Assembly (NCBI RefSeq): GCF_013371465.1
Contig: NZ_JABWDU010000014.1
Location: forward strand, 1 to 64,000
Source of the DNA: Ensifer oleiphilus
GTDB taxonomy: Bacteria > Pseudomonadota > Alphaproteobacteria > Rhizobiales > Rhizobiaceae
Length of the DNA: 64,000 nucleotides
Direction: 5' to 3'
A model generated the notes under the pieces. It saw only the letters and a list, made by a program, of their open reading frames with translations. It was not told the DNA's origin and did not search any database. The translations under genes were made by a program, and so were the position numbers. Position 1 is the stretch's first letter, and every line of letters begins with the position of its first letter. Shown piece after piece: positions 45,873 to 54,716 of the stretch.

Positions 45873-47891
45873 CTACCTGAGTTGAGGCTCAGCCAACAGT
45901 TGGTCCACAATCGGCGAGAGCAGTTCTCTATCACGTAAAGATATTGTCGGCATTTTGCGTGCCTGAACCGGGACAATCAATGAATCGTCGAGATTAAATA
46001 GCCACAGACCGATATTGCCATATGCATGTTGGCTCAGCGCCATGCTCAGTTCGTCAAAACACCAAGGGCTTAGTGCATAGTGTTTGCTCCACAATACGGC
46101 GCAAATACTGCTTCTGAGCATCGCGTTTTCGATTGACGCAGGGACCATTTGATCTGGTCGGACTTCGTCGTCGCCAATGAGGGCCTCAATGCCCCGCAGA
46201 CGTAGGGCGTTCGCAAAATCTTGTGCCACGCCAGCATCTTGGCTTGCACGACTTATGAAGATTGTCCGAGGTGTTCCCTTGGTAGAAAATGCACGGCTGA
46301 CACGCCTCGCCTGCATCATATTAGCGATACGGATCGTCTGCTCGACGCCTATGTCCTCTGCAAAGAATGAGACGTCAATGTCCGGGTTCAGCCGCGCCCA
46401 GTCTCGGCGTTGGTTTGCCCTTTGCCCTGCGCCCCCGAGGAATGAAAATGGGATGATTGGGAGGCTCTTTGCCTCCGCCAGATGCAGCAGCGTATTGGCG
46501 GTCTTTGAAACCTTTCCGCCGAGCGCGACAACAGCATCGACCTTTTCCAGCGCTTGCAGTTGGGCGAGCAGCCACGCTTGAGACCACGACGAGCCGTCAT
46601 TAACTTCCGGCCCTGGGTAGTTCCACTCTTGAACGATGAGATCGGGATGTCCGAGCATCTTCTTCAGCAGGCCTTTTTTCTTCTCCACTTCAGGATGCGA
46701 CGGACTATGAAAGTGAATAACGCCTCGGACTTTCGCGTCCGCATATCCCATTGCCGCGTAGTAGTCCGCGGAATCTGGAAAGGGACTGCAGACGACCAAG
46801 TGAGCACCGGCTTCAGCAAGCGTTTTTCCAAGCTTCATGGATGCCCGGTGCAACCGAGGGGCCTCGGCGTCGGTGTCGTCGGTTTCTCCGGTCACGCCAC
46901 CGATAACAAGAACAGACTTTACGGCAGATTGAAGAACGGCGAGTTGGGTCAGCTTCGCTGATTCGAGTTGGCGGCCCACGTCAGGTTCGAAAAGCCCGGC
47001 CTCCACGCTTGCGATAAACAGCGAAAGCGCGTTCTCCATTGATAACGCCCTGAACGCATTTTTGGCGATTTTTTCAATTTTGTCCTTCCGCTCATCTGCA
47101 AAGTCGGAAATGCCTCTTATGGCCACGACTCTTGGCGCCGGCGTACGAATGCTGCCAGCGTCGAAAATTCCAGCACTTTCCATTTCCATCGCCGCGATTT
47201 TGCGATCGACCTGTTTCTTCAGCCAAGTCAAGAACGCCTTGCCCTTACCAACTACTGGTCCGCTTGCAAGCTTCCTATCATCACCGACTAAAAGGTTGCA
47301 TTCGCCGCGCAGTTGCACGCCGGCCTCGACCAGAGCGTCATCGATACTTTTTGCGATAGTCTCAGATCGCCGTTGTCGCGTCTGGTTCCTCCACGCTTCG
47401 AACTGTTTTCTCCGCGTGTGTCGGAACTTCTGCAGGCGGTCGAGCAAGCGCTGTGATGATTGGAAATGGTTCCCGGATGTATCGAGGCTCCAGGTCCTTT
47501 TCTCTCCCACGGAGGCGGAATTCGCGAGATACTCGTTCACACTATCCGGCACGAACACATCGCCCGGCTCAAGATCATTGGACAAAGAACCGGCGATGCC
47601 GATCACAACGATGTCGGAAGGCTTGAGTTTCTCAATAGCCACAGATGCGATATTGGCCGATCGTGTGTTTCCCATCTTGCCGGCCGCCACGACGGCTACG
47701 CTATACCGCTTTCCGGCTTCGGTAGATTGGATGCTCCCCGAAAACCAAGTGAGTGCGACGTCCTCGAGCTCTTGAGCAGTGAATCCGTCGCCTAGAAAAG
47801 CGATTACCGTGTCGAGCTCTTCTGCGAGTGCCACGTACAGCAGGATGTCTATGGTTTGCTCAGTGCTACTACTTTCTTGATTATCCCGCAT
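45873..47891 (-). CDS. Nucleoside phosphorylase-SLOG-TIR fusion protein
   Basis: The 672-aa product has three domains. Residues ~10-310 are a PNP/MTAN-type nucleoside phosphorylase, with VVIGIAGSLSNDLEPGDVFV, the signature AAMEMESAGI near 240 and VVAIRGISDFADE. Residues ~335-510 are a SLOG-like Rossmann domain: VLVIGGVTGETDDTDAEAPR, LGKTLAEAGAHLVVCSPFPD, KVDAVVALGGKVSKTANTLL and SLPIIPFSFLGGAGQ. Residues ~540-672 are a TIR domain: RTIFISRASQDAGVAQDFAN, and SPWCFDELSMAL with the likely NAD-cleaving Glu near 612. TIR and SLOG domains are known immune effector and sensor modules (Thoeris, CBASS). The phosphorylase at the front is unusual. ATG 47891 is chosen over an in-frame start at 47933. Confidence 0.82.
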   Translation of the reverse strand: MRDNQESSSTEQTIDILLYVALAEELDTVIAFLGDGFTAQELEDVALTWFSGSIQSTEAGKRYSVAVVAAGKMGNTRSANIASVAIEKLKPSDIVVIGIAGSLSNDLEPGDVFVPDSVNEYLANSASVGEKRTWSLDTSGNHFQSSQRLLDRLQKFRHTRRKQFEAWRNQTRQRRSETIAKSIDDALVEAGVQLRGECNLLVGDDRKLASGPVVGKGKAFLTWLKKQVDRKIAAMEMESAGIFDAGSIRTPAPRVVAIRGISDFADERKDKIEKIAKNAFRALSMENALSLFIASVEAGLFEPDVGRQLESAKLTQLAVLQSAVKSVLVIGGVTGETDDTDAEAPRLHRASMKLGKTLAEAGAHLVVCSPFPDSADYYAAMGYADAKVRGVIHFHSPSHPEVEKKKGLLKKMLGHPDLIVQEWNYPGPEVNDGSSWSQAWLLAQLQALEKVDAVVALGGKVSKTANTLLHLAEAKSLPIIPFSFLGGAGQRANQRRDWARLNPDIDVSFFAEDIGVEQTIRIANMMQARRVSRAFSTKGTPRTIFISRASQDAGVAQDFANALRLRGIEALIGDDEVRPDQMVPASIENAMLRSSICAVLWSKHYALSPWCFDELSMALSQHAYGNIGLWLFNLDDSLIVPVQARKMPTISLRDRELLSPIVDQLLAEPQLR

Positions 47892-48414
47892 ATTCGTAGC
47901 AGACCCCGTCGCGATTGCGCTGCAAGCAAACATTTTGGTGCATCATGGCGGGTAAGCTATTGTGCGGCAACATAATTCGTCACTTTGAGCGGTCGGCCTC
48001 TCGATAGTCTGTTCGAAACGCAAGCTGCTTCCAAGCTACGTAGCCTGGTGGGAGTGGACACTCAGCCAGCCAATCGAACCTCTTCCTACGCTGCCGGCCA
48101 GCGCGGTCTCGAAGTGGCATGTCTGACCGGAAAACGCCTCACGGGCTCGCCTCGATCGTCCTCCCGCAACGGCGGGCTCGTTTTCTTCCCCTCGCGACTC
48201 AAGCGTCGCAGCCAACGCTTCGATTAAATCAAGCGATCGGGTTTTCAATCGCTCAGCGAACCAACGCGCGGGTCGATGGTTCGAATCCTTTCAAGACCTC
48301 GGCCTTTTTGCTCGAGATTCCGGCATAGAACCGTCTCAGCACCCGAGAGAGTTCTCCGGCGCACGCGCTGTGGCCGCTGGGATCTCAGCCGGTTAGTAAT
48401 GGTGACTTTGCCAA
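47892..48414. other. Spacer without a convincing gene
   Basis: No gene is supported. The sequence includes GGTTCGAATCCTTTCAAG (48278-48295), which resembles a tRNA T-loop but lacks pairing arms, and a small CCCGC/GCGGG hairpin near 48166. Confidence 0.5.
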
Positions 48415-50259
48415 CTAAATGTCCACGACAGCGTACAACTCGGCGCCACAGGCCATGGCTGAGAGGCGAGATGCCAAGAGCAGGGTGCTCAGCTGCTTCA
48501 TCCGAAGCAGCCTGTTACTGCCGTTCGTGAGGGCTTCACAGGCTGTGACTTCGGACTGCGTCAGCCGAGGCTGAACTACCATAGCGACTTTCTTGTAACG
48601 ATCAGGAAGCTGCTCAATGGCCTTGATGAAGTCGTCGCGGTTCTTCTGCCGGACGCCATCTTTCCAGACCGCCGAGCCGATCTTCTTGCCCTTACCCTTG
48701 GTCAACTCCGTCCCCAAGGGGCGGCGCTCGAGGTGGCGCAGGTTTTTGACGGCTTGCGAAACGACAATCTCGAAATCAGAGACCGAGGCCTGGCGATTGA
48801 CCTTGGCGCTGCCGGAGGCCTTCACATGAACCAGTGTGACGACCTTCTTCGTGGGATCAAGGTGGATAAAGTCGGCCAGTTCCATCGATCCATCGTCGCA
48901 CGCGAGCCAACCTGCCGGCCGTCCAGCGGCGTCAACGAACACTTTTTCCAAGACGAATGCGAACAGCGAGTTGTCACCGTTCACGCCGATCGCGCTCGCC
49001 AGCGACTGCCCTTTAACGAGGGCCGGCTTCTCCTTCTCCACATCGAAGCCTTGGAAAGACTGGAATGTCCAATCAAACGGCTGATCCGTGTACTGGCTAG
49101 AATAGCAACGACCCTGCGCAATCGCGTGACCGCTTTCGTAGTGGATCTTGACCATGTCCACATCGGTCAGCGCTCGTCGGCACTCTTGGTGGTCTACCGT
49201 GCTGGACGCCGCGGGGTTCTTCCAGGTCAATGCCAGCCCCACAACGCCGTCGGTAAAGGTCACCGCGATTTCCGCCTGCCCCAGAGCCACGCCCAGAAGG
49301 GTGCATTCGACCGTGAACGAAAGCCCCGAAGCCGCTCCTTTGGCAGGGGGAATTACTTCGAAGGTCGCGTCATAGGCCCATTTACGAGCGAAGGCGTAGT
49401 CGGCCGGGTCGACTACGTCTTCAGAGAGAAGATCCTTGGGTGTCACGCTGATCTCGTAGGCGTCCTGTACAGCCGATACATCGGTGATCTGCTGAGCCAG
49501 CATTGCAAAGCGCGGCGAGGCTGGTGCCGTTTGCGCGTGGAGGAAGACGCGCTCCATCGTTTCCACGAACTCGTCTAGAGACTTCTGGCGTCCAATCCAG
49601 ATTCGTCCGCTGCTGGGAGCGGCGCCAATCGAGACCGGGCGATTTTTGGCGTCCGTTAGCCCCGGTACGCTCGGCCGACTCCTTACAGCCGAGAGGACGA
49701 AGGTCTGGTCGCCGAGGGGATCTAGGGCATGTTCCAGAGCCGATCCGGTCAGTGACTTGCTGTTAGGCTTGACCGCGGTTGGGGTGTGGACGCCGCTAAG
49801 ATGCAGGACCGACGCCTCGTCGCCGACAAAGGATTCGATGATAGCGCGCGGTACGGGCCGGGCGAGTTTCAAGCCCTTCAAAATGCGGTCACGCATCGCG
49901 CCGTCCGAAGCATTCAAGGCCGCCCGCGCGCCTTGAACGGCGATGATGATGAATTGATGAGTTTTATCAGTTAGAGTATTCGCCGGGGCCCATGCTGGCG
50001 AACGCACTTCTTCATAGATAATAGTCCGAAGATAGAAGTCGCGCACCTGATCATCGCCGTCGCTGATCACACGACGAGCGACGCCGTCAGACCCTTTAAT
50101 CTTCGCCCTCGCCGCCTTTCCGAGCCTATCACGCAGGACCGCGTCGGCGGATTTGTCGGAGCTGTCCAACAAGGCCGGCGCAAGAAAGGGGGTCAGTTTT
50201 TTGGTGTCTAACGTTGCTTTTGCCACGGCCATATTCCGTCTGGGCGACGCTTTTTGCAT
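48415..50259 (-). CDS. PD-(D/E)XK nuclease-like protein of unknown system
   Basis: This 614-aa protein has no ATPase or helicase motif. The N-terminal ~400 residues are unrecognised (RVISDGDDQVRDFYLRTIIY, EICVTP-like strands, and a beta-rich middle). The C-terminal part carries a nuclease-like block: LFAFVLEKVFVDAAGRPAGW, then CDDGSMELADFIHLD and VTLVHVKASGSA, followed by the helix SDFEIVVSQAVKNLRHLE. The D/E..ADFI...H.KAS arrangement recurs in PD-(D/E)XK domains fused to bacterial defence helicases. It appears monocistronic. ATG 50232 (MAVAKATLD) is an alternative start. Role in phage defence is inferred from motif and location. Confidence 0.6.
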   Translation of the reverse strand: MQKASPRRNMAVAKATLDTKKLTPFLAPALLDSSDKSADAVLRDRLGKAARAKIKGSDGVARRVISDGDDQVRDFYLRTIIYEEVRSPAWAPANTLTDKTHQFIIIAVQGARAALNASDGAMRDRILKGLKLARPVPRAIIESFVGDEASVLHLSGVHTPTAVKPNSKSLTGSALEHALDPLGDQTFVLSAVRSRPSVPGLTDAKNRPVSIGAAPSSGRIWIGRQKSLDEFVETMERVFLHAQTAPASPRFAMLAQQITDVSAVQDAYEISVTPKDLLSEDVVDPADYAFARKWAYDATFEVIPPAKGAASGLSFTVECTLLGVALGQAEIAVTFTDGVVGLALTWKNPAASSTVDHQECRRALTDVDMVKIHYESGHAIAQGRCYSSQYTDQPFDWTFQSFQGFDVEKEKPALVKGQSLASAIGVNGDNSLFAFVLEKVFVDAAGRPAGWLACDDGSMELADFIHLDPTKKVVTLVHVKASGSAKVNRQASVSDFEIVVSQAVKNLRHLERRPLGTELTKGKGKKIGSAVWKDGVRQKNRDDFIKAIEQLPDRYKKVAMVVQPRLTQSEVTACEALTNGSNRLLRMKQLSTLLLASRLSAMACGAELYAVVDI

Positions 50260-50549
50260 CGTCTTACTGCAAAGCCCGTAATCGCGCTGTAGTTGAGTGT
50301 CAAGGCCGAATACGCGCTCGGATTTTCTGGCGCGTGACGAGACGCAATTAACGAGATCCCCCTTGTTTACCTGGGGCTTGTCGGCGAACGAGTAATCGAC
50401 GTGGTGCGGCGGAGGCTAGGGACCAAGTCACCGTAAAGCCATCAAGTCTGACGAGGAAGCTGCGCGGCCCGAATGACCGCAATCAAGGCGCAAACCTGTC
50501 GTCTCTGCACCACTGATGCCCGCTTGGGGTCGAAGGTGGCAGCGTCCTT

Positions 50550-50873
50550 CTAAGACAGCATATCGAGACCATGCTTTTGCACGATCGAGAGCAACTTCAG
50601 TGCGGGCCCGCTCGGCCGCTTCGCGCCGGTTTCCCACTTTTGCACCGTCGATGCACTGGTGTTCAGGTAACGCGCGAAGACTGGCTGACTGACATGATTG
50701 TCCTCGCGCAGCGCCTTGATCTCGCCCGGCGTCAACTCCTGCGGGATAGACAGGCAAGTCTCATTGAAGGTTTTCATCGTTTCTTTGTCGATGGTGCCTG
50801 CCGCGTACATGTCTTCGACGGCGCTATGGATCGCCTCAAAGGCATCGCTCTTGAACTTGCGCTTAGTCGTCAT
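50550..50873 (-). CDS. higA: HigA-like XRE antitoxin
   Basis: This 107-aa protein has a C-terminal HTH_3 domain (LTPGEIKALREDNHVSQPVF, then LNTSASTVQKWETGAKRPSG) and an acidic helical N-terminus. ATG 50873 overlaps the toxin gene stop by 11 bases, giving the toxin-first order typical of HigBA. It should bind the toxin and repress the operon. The longer open frame to 51110 is antisense-like extension and is rejected. About 290 bp of gene-free DNA follows before the PD-(D/E)XK gene. Confidence 0.9.
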   Translation of the reverse strand: MTTKRKFKSDAFEAIHSAVEDMYAAGTIDKETMKTFNETCLSIPQELTPGEIKALREDNHVSQPVFARYLNTSASTVQKWETGAKRPSGPALKLLSIVQKHGLDMLS

Positions 50874-51231
50874 TGCAAATCTCCAGTAGGGCGCCGGCCC
50901 CGATTTCGGCATCAAGCTCGGCCTGTGTCTTGCGCCGATAGAGTTCGGCGAGCTTCCGGAAAGCCAAGAGCTCGTCGTCATCGATGTTGGCGCGGTCCCT
51001 CTTCGTGAACAGATAGGTGAACACCCAGTACCCACCAGCTTTTGCCAGAACGATCGAACGGTGCATGTTATCGTTGAGCCGCTTCTTGAACACGCCGCCA
51101 CCGAGATCATCAGCCTGTCCGCGTGCGACTTGCTCGATCGCCTTGCAGAGGGCCTTGTCGGAGACCCGCGCTTTCTTCGCTGCCTTGGAAAACCACGCCG
51201 TTTTTGAAAGTCCGTTCTGACATCGCTTCAT
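50863..51231 (-). CDS. higB: RelE/HigB-type toxin
   Basis: This 122-aa basic protein of the RelE superfamily (HigB2/PF06296-like) contains KTAWFSKAAKKARVSDKALC, GGGVFKKRLNDNMHRSIVLA and YWVFTYLFTKRDRANIDDDE. It is presumably a ribosome-dependent mRNase neutralised by the coupled HTH antitoxin. No ribosome site is visible because a palindrome abuts the start codon, so translation may be leaderless or weak. Confidence 0.88.
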   Translation of the reverse strand: MKRCQNGLSKTAWFSKAAKKARVSDKALCKAIEQVARGQADDLGGGVFKKRLNDNMHRSIVLAKAGGYWVFTYLFTKRDRANIDDDELLAFRKLAELYRRKTQAELDAEIGAGALLEICNDD

Positions 51232-51232
51232 A

Positions 51233-51247
51233 TAGCACTAGGTGCTA
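51233..51247. promoter_or_regulatory. Palindrome abutting the higB start codon
   Basis: TAGCAC-TAG-GTGCTA is a perfect inverted repeat one base upstream of the toxin ATG, inside a wider ATAG...CTAT repeat. It is the likely operator for the HigA-like antitoxin. Confidence 0.5.
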
Positions 51248-51282
51248 CACCTATCAAGTTGTCGGGAAAATTGCGGAGAAGA

Positions 51283-53634
51283 CTATGCTGCTTCCCATAC
51301 CTGATTCAAAATCCTGGCAGCAAGCGCCGCCTTGTCCTGCGGCAAGAAGCGGCCGTAATGATTGGCAACCATCTCCGGTGTGTCCTGGATGGCGTAGCTT
51401 GCCTGCTCGTAGGAACCGGTTTGTTTCAGGATATGAGTGGCAAGGACATCTCGGACGTTGTGGGGACCATGCGGAAGCAAGCCCTTGATGGCGCCGCGAC
51501 CGGTGTACGGGTTGTAGATGCCATAGCGTTGGATCGCCGTCCGCCAAGCCTCGTAGAAGGTCGTTTGGTCATAAGACGCGTCCTTGGTCTTGGTTTTGAC
51601 GGTCTTGACGAAAAGGGTGCCGGGATCTTCGGCGCCAGCGAGCAGCACGGCACGATGACGCTCGATATACGCGTTCAGATGGGGATAGAGGTCCTGCAGG
51701 TTCGGAAGGATCAAGCGGAACGGTTTCGAGCCGAAGAATGACGAGTTCGCATTTTTGAAGGCGTTGGAGGGGATCAGAACTTCCCAACCGCCATCGCGCT
51801 CGCTCCAGCGGATCTCACCACGCTTCATGTCTTCAAGACGGCGCTCCGACGTCGGGAAATGTCCCCGCGGACAAACAAGCAGTTGCCTCAGGTTCTTCTG
51901 GCGCAGTCCGAGATGGAGGCCAAGGCGCAGCATGAGGAAGGATCGAACCGCTTCGGCCGCCGACCGCGGGTAGCGATCCTGATCCGGCATTCGCCTGATG
52001 ATTTCGTCGGTGATCTTGCGATACTCGGCGAGCGGACTATCGGCCTCGAGCACGGACATGATCGGCTCGAAGGGGTCGCGGTGCACACGCGCGACACGCT
52101 GAATCTCCCTCGAGCGTTGCGATGCATGCTTGAAGACGATGTCACACGACGCATGCCAATCCTTTTGAGCCACAGCGATCTCCGCAGATGTCACCAGGCC
52201 GGGGATTGGTCTCGTATTCTGGACGAGCTCCGGATGTTGCCACATCCAACCCGTCTCGGGCCGAACCATGCCGAGAAGCACGCTCAACATGTCTTCTTCC
52301 CATTTGGTGTAGAAGCCACGGCGCTTCTCGCGCCACTGCAAATACCAATCCCAGATCCCGGGGAAGACAAGAAGGCCGAAGGTCAGTTGGCTGAGCGGCA
52401 CACCATAGCCTTTGACAGCGCTCTTTGGTGAAGCTGCCAAGGCACCGAACATGAGGCCAAGGTGCTCGATCTTCTGGGCAGCCGTCTCCTCTCCCCAGAC
52501 TCCATTACGCTGGAACCCGAGCGTCGTCAGGGTCGCGGTCTTGAAGCGTACGAGGTTTGCCATCTCCATCGCGAGCCGGGGAGGGGCATCAACAACGCCA
52601 GCAAGCAGATCCGGATCTTCGATCGCCGCATGATCGGATTCTCCACCCCATACAAGATCGCTCGATGCAAGCCGCGGCGAAAGCGTGCTTCCATAAGAGA
52701 TACCAGGAAAGCGAATGGCATATCGCTGCCGGATCGCTGCCGCCTGGAAGCGCCGATAGTCGGTGGTGCCGGAGATGATCACGCGGCGTACCCAATCGAT
52801 GATCTCTTCGCGCTTGCTGAAAGGCAGGCTATTGAAGTCATCCGGCAGGTGCCAGGCGAGCCGCCGCCGCTCTGCAGGGCTGACGTCACTCTCCAACTCA
52901 AGCCCGGACACTGATCGTGACTGATGCGGCAGCCGTTCTTTGAAGTATCCCACAGGGAGCCGGTAGCGTTTCTCAATGAGGGCGAGGATCTCGAAACTGT
53001 CCGTCGATCTTGGGACGCGTGTGCCGTTCGTCCAACTGAGCAGCGTCTTATTGTCGAAGGTCGAGTGGTCGCCGGCGACTGCGCGGTGAAGATGCCAGTA
53101 CGTGTCACCGTGTCGGCGCATGTGGTAGTTCAGCGCTTCTTGGAAATCTGACGGATTTTCAGTCCAATCGAAGAGAGGCGCCGGATGCTCCTCGATCGCC
53201 CTTGGTGGAACACCTGGCTCTGCCCTCGGCCGCGTCGACGGTGTTGGTCGTGCTGCGCTCGACGTATTGCTTTGCTTCACAATAGGTTCGCGGGTCGCGC
53301 GGCGGGGGCTCTCGATCGGCGGCGTGGGCGTCGGCCGGTCGTGCTCGACAGGTCGTTCCTGATCGATCCAGCGGATGATCGCTTCGAGCCCGGATTGCAG
53401 GCCCTTCTTGAGCGCGGGGGTCATCTCGTCTTCCAAGCCGCAGGCATCAGAAACGGATCGCCAATCTATACGGCCCATCCGCATCGGCGGATACTTGCGG
53501 TAAAGGATCAAGCTGGAGAGATAGGGCTTGATGTTCTCAAGGGTCTGCCCGGAAACAAGTGGCGCTACGCGGACATCGCAGAAGTCGGAAATCTTGCGCT
53601 GAAAATGAAGTGATGAAGCAGATTGGGTTTTCAT
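51283..53634 (-). CDS. Large tyrosine recombinase-like protein
   Basis: This 783-aa protein ends in a tyrosine-recombinase catalytic domain: Arg in LGLHLGLRQKNLRQLLVCPR, then HNVRDVLATHILKQTGSYEQ with the HxxR pair, and Tyr in ANHYGRFLPQDKAA. The first ~500 residues are far longer than in ordinary integrases and include a Pro-rich linker (~95-145) and an HTH-like TFDNKTLLSWTNGTRVPRST. Proteins like this occur in islands, singly or with accessory genes, and may move or maintain the element. It lies 51 bp from the HigBA operon on the same strand. Confidence 0.72.
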   Translation of the reverse strand: MKTQSASSLHFQRKISDFCDVRVAPLVSGQTLENIKPYLSSLILYRKYPPMRMGRIDWRSVSDACGLEDEMTPALKKGLQSGLEAIIRWIDQERPVEHDRPTPTPPIESPRRATREPIVKQSNTSSAARPTPSTRPRAEPGVPPRAIEEHPAPLFDWTENPSDFQEALNYHMRRHGDTYWHLHRAVAGDHSTFDNKTLLSWTNGTRVPRSTDSFEILALIEKRYRLPVGYFKERLPHQSRSVSGLELESDVSPAERRRLAWHLPDDFNSLPFSKREEIIDWVRRVIISGTTDYRRFQAAAIRQRYAIRFPGISYGSTLSPRLASSDLVWGGESDHAAIEDPDLLAGVVDAPPRLAMEMANLVRFKTATLTTLGFQRNGVWGEETAAQKIEHLGLMFGALAASPKSAVKGYGVPLSQLTFGLLVFPGIWDWYLQWREKRRGFYTKWEEDMLSVLLGMVRPETGWMWQHPELVQNTRPIPGLVTSAEIAVAQKDWHASCDIVFKHASQRSREIQRVARVHRDPFEPIMSVLEADSPLAEYRKITDEIIRRMPDQDRYPRSAAEAVRSFLMLRLGLHLGLRQKNLRQLLVCPRGHFPTSERRLEDMKRGEIRWSERDGGWEVLIPSNAFKNANSSFFGSKPFRLILPNLQDLYPHLNAYIERHRAVLLAGAEDPGTLFVKTVKTKTKDASYDQTTFYEAWRTAIQRYGIYNPYTGRGAIKGLLPHGPHNVRDVLATHILKQTGSYEQASYAIQDTPEMVANHYGRFLPQDKAALAARILNQVWEAA

Positions 53635-53774
53635 GAGATCCAGAATTCGTATCGCTGATCGGCACGGGTGCCGGGGCGTGGCCTGCTAAGGCCATGTGGT
53701 AAACGAACTCTAAATTCGACCCAGAGATGCGTGTGAAATCGTATCGGCAAACGCTCAGGCTGTGCTAAGCGTCA

Positions 53775-54689
53775 ATGATGGGATTCGGGGTCTTCATTCA
53801 TCGCTCAGATTCGATCTACGACGACAGCCCGGCAGAACAGTACCAGTTTCCAAGCCAATATCTTGGACGGGTGCGGGCCTGCCTTGGCGATTGGATTATC
53901 TACTACGAGCCGCGGAAGGTTGCGGCGACGCGAGGCTATTTCGCTGTCGCCAAGGTGGCCGAGGTCATCCCGGACCCGAAGGCGCCGGGCATGTATCTCG
54001 CGCTCATCGAACCGGGCACTTATCTCGACTTCATCAATCCGGTTCCTTTCAGCGGGACAGAAGGTGTGATTGAGCGCGGCGTTCTAAACGAAAAGGGCAA
54101 GATATCTGGCAGGGCACAGTCTGCGGTGAGGCCTATTTCGAACGCGGACTTCAACCGGATAGTGGGCATTGGTCTTGACGAGCAAGAGCCAGAGTTGCCG
54201 CGGACCGGGGCATTGGAAACTAGGAGCTCGGTTGAAGGACTGGGGGAAGGCGCTCAAACGCCGTTCGTGTTCGAGCATGAGCGCAATCGCGTCATGCAGC
54301 TATCGTCACGAATAGTTCGCGACCGTCTGTTCCGCCGTCTTGTCGTCCACGCCTATGACAAGCGCTGCGCTATCACAGGCCTGAAGCTCATCAACGGCGG
54401 GGGACGCGCCGAAGTCGATGCCGCGCACATAAGACCCGTCGAGGCGAATGGACCCGACATCCTGACCAATGGTATCGCGCTGTCAGGCACGGCGCACTGG
54501 ATGTTCGATCGTGGCCTGATCAGTCTGTCCGATGACCTCGACATCCTGGTTTCCAGGCACGCCAACGATCCAGACAGCATTCAAGGGCTGATCAACAAGA
54601 CCGGGCGGGCGATCGTGCCGACGCGGGCATTCGAGAGGCCGCATCCACATTTCCTTCGGTGGCATCGCGAGAATTGTTTCAAGTACTGA
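53775..54689 (+). CDS. HNH endonuclease with N-terminal PUA/EVE-like domain
   Basis: This 304-aa protein has two domains. Residues ~1-110 (YQFPSQYLGRVRACLGDWII, GYFAVAKVAEVIPDPKAPGM, YLDFINPVPF) look like a PUA/EVE-type reader of modified bases. Residues ~185-280 are an HNH_2 nuclease: LVVHAYDKRCAITGLKLING, EVDAAHIRPVEANGPD and NGIALSGTAHWMFDRGLISL. The His pair in DAAHI and the later His/Asp are intact. This layout suits a modification-dependent (type IV-like) restriction enzyme. No methyltransferase gene is nearby, which agrees. It is transcribed divergently from the recombinase. Confidence 0.8.
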   Translation: MMGFGVFIHRSDSIYDDSPAEQYQFPSQYLGRVRACLGDWIIYYEPRKVAATRGYFAVAKVAEVIPDPKAPGMYLALIEPGTYLDFINPVPFSGTEGVIERGVLNEKGKISGRAQSAVRPISNADFNRIVGIGLDEQEPELPRTGALETRSSVEGLGEGAQTPFVFEHERNRVMQLSSRIVRDRLFRRLVVHAYDKRCAITGLKLINGGGRAEVDAAHIRPVEANGPDILTNGIALSGTAHWMFDRGLISLSDDLDILVSRHANDPDSIQGLINKTGRAIVPTRAFERPHPHFLRWHRENCFKY

Positions 54690-54716
54690 CTGGAAGGTTT
54701 ATTTTCTCCGGGACAT

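Noticed and set aside
45164-45976. Leftward 270-codon frame between the cyclase and TIR genes
   Set aside because: It overlaps the 3' end of the TIR gene, has no ribosome site and no recognisable motif.
45873-47891. Calling the TIR/SLOG protein Thoeris
   Set aside because: Thoeris needs a separate ThsA (SIR2 or TM plus SLOG) and ThsB; no SIR2 domain is present, and SLOG and TIR are in one chain.
50428-50757. Leftward 109-codon frame under the HigA-like gene
   Set aside because: It is a different frame of the HTH antitoxin gene, with shuffled composition and no start signal.
53775-54689. Classical restriction-modification system around the HNH gene
   Set aside because: No methyltransferase motif was seen in any neighbouring gene.
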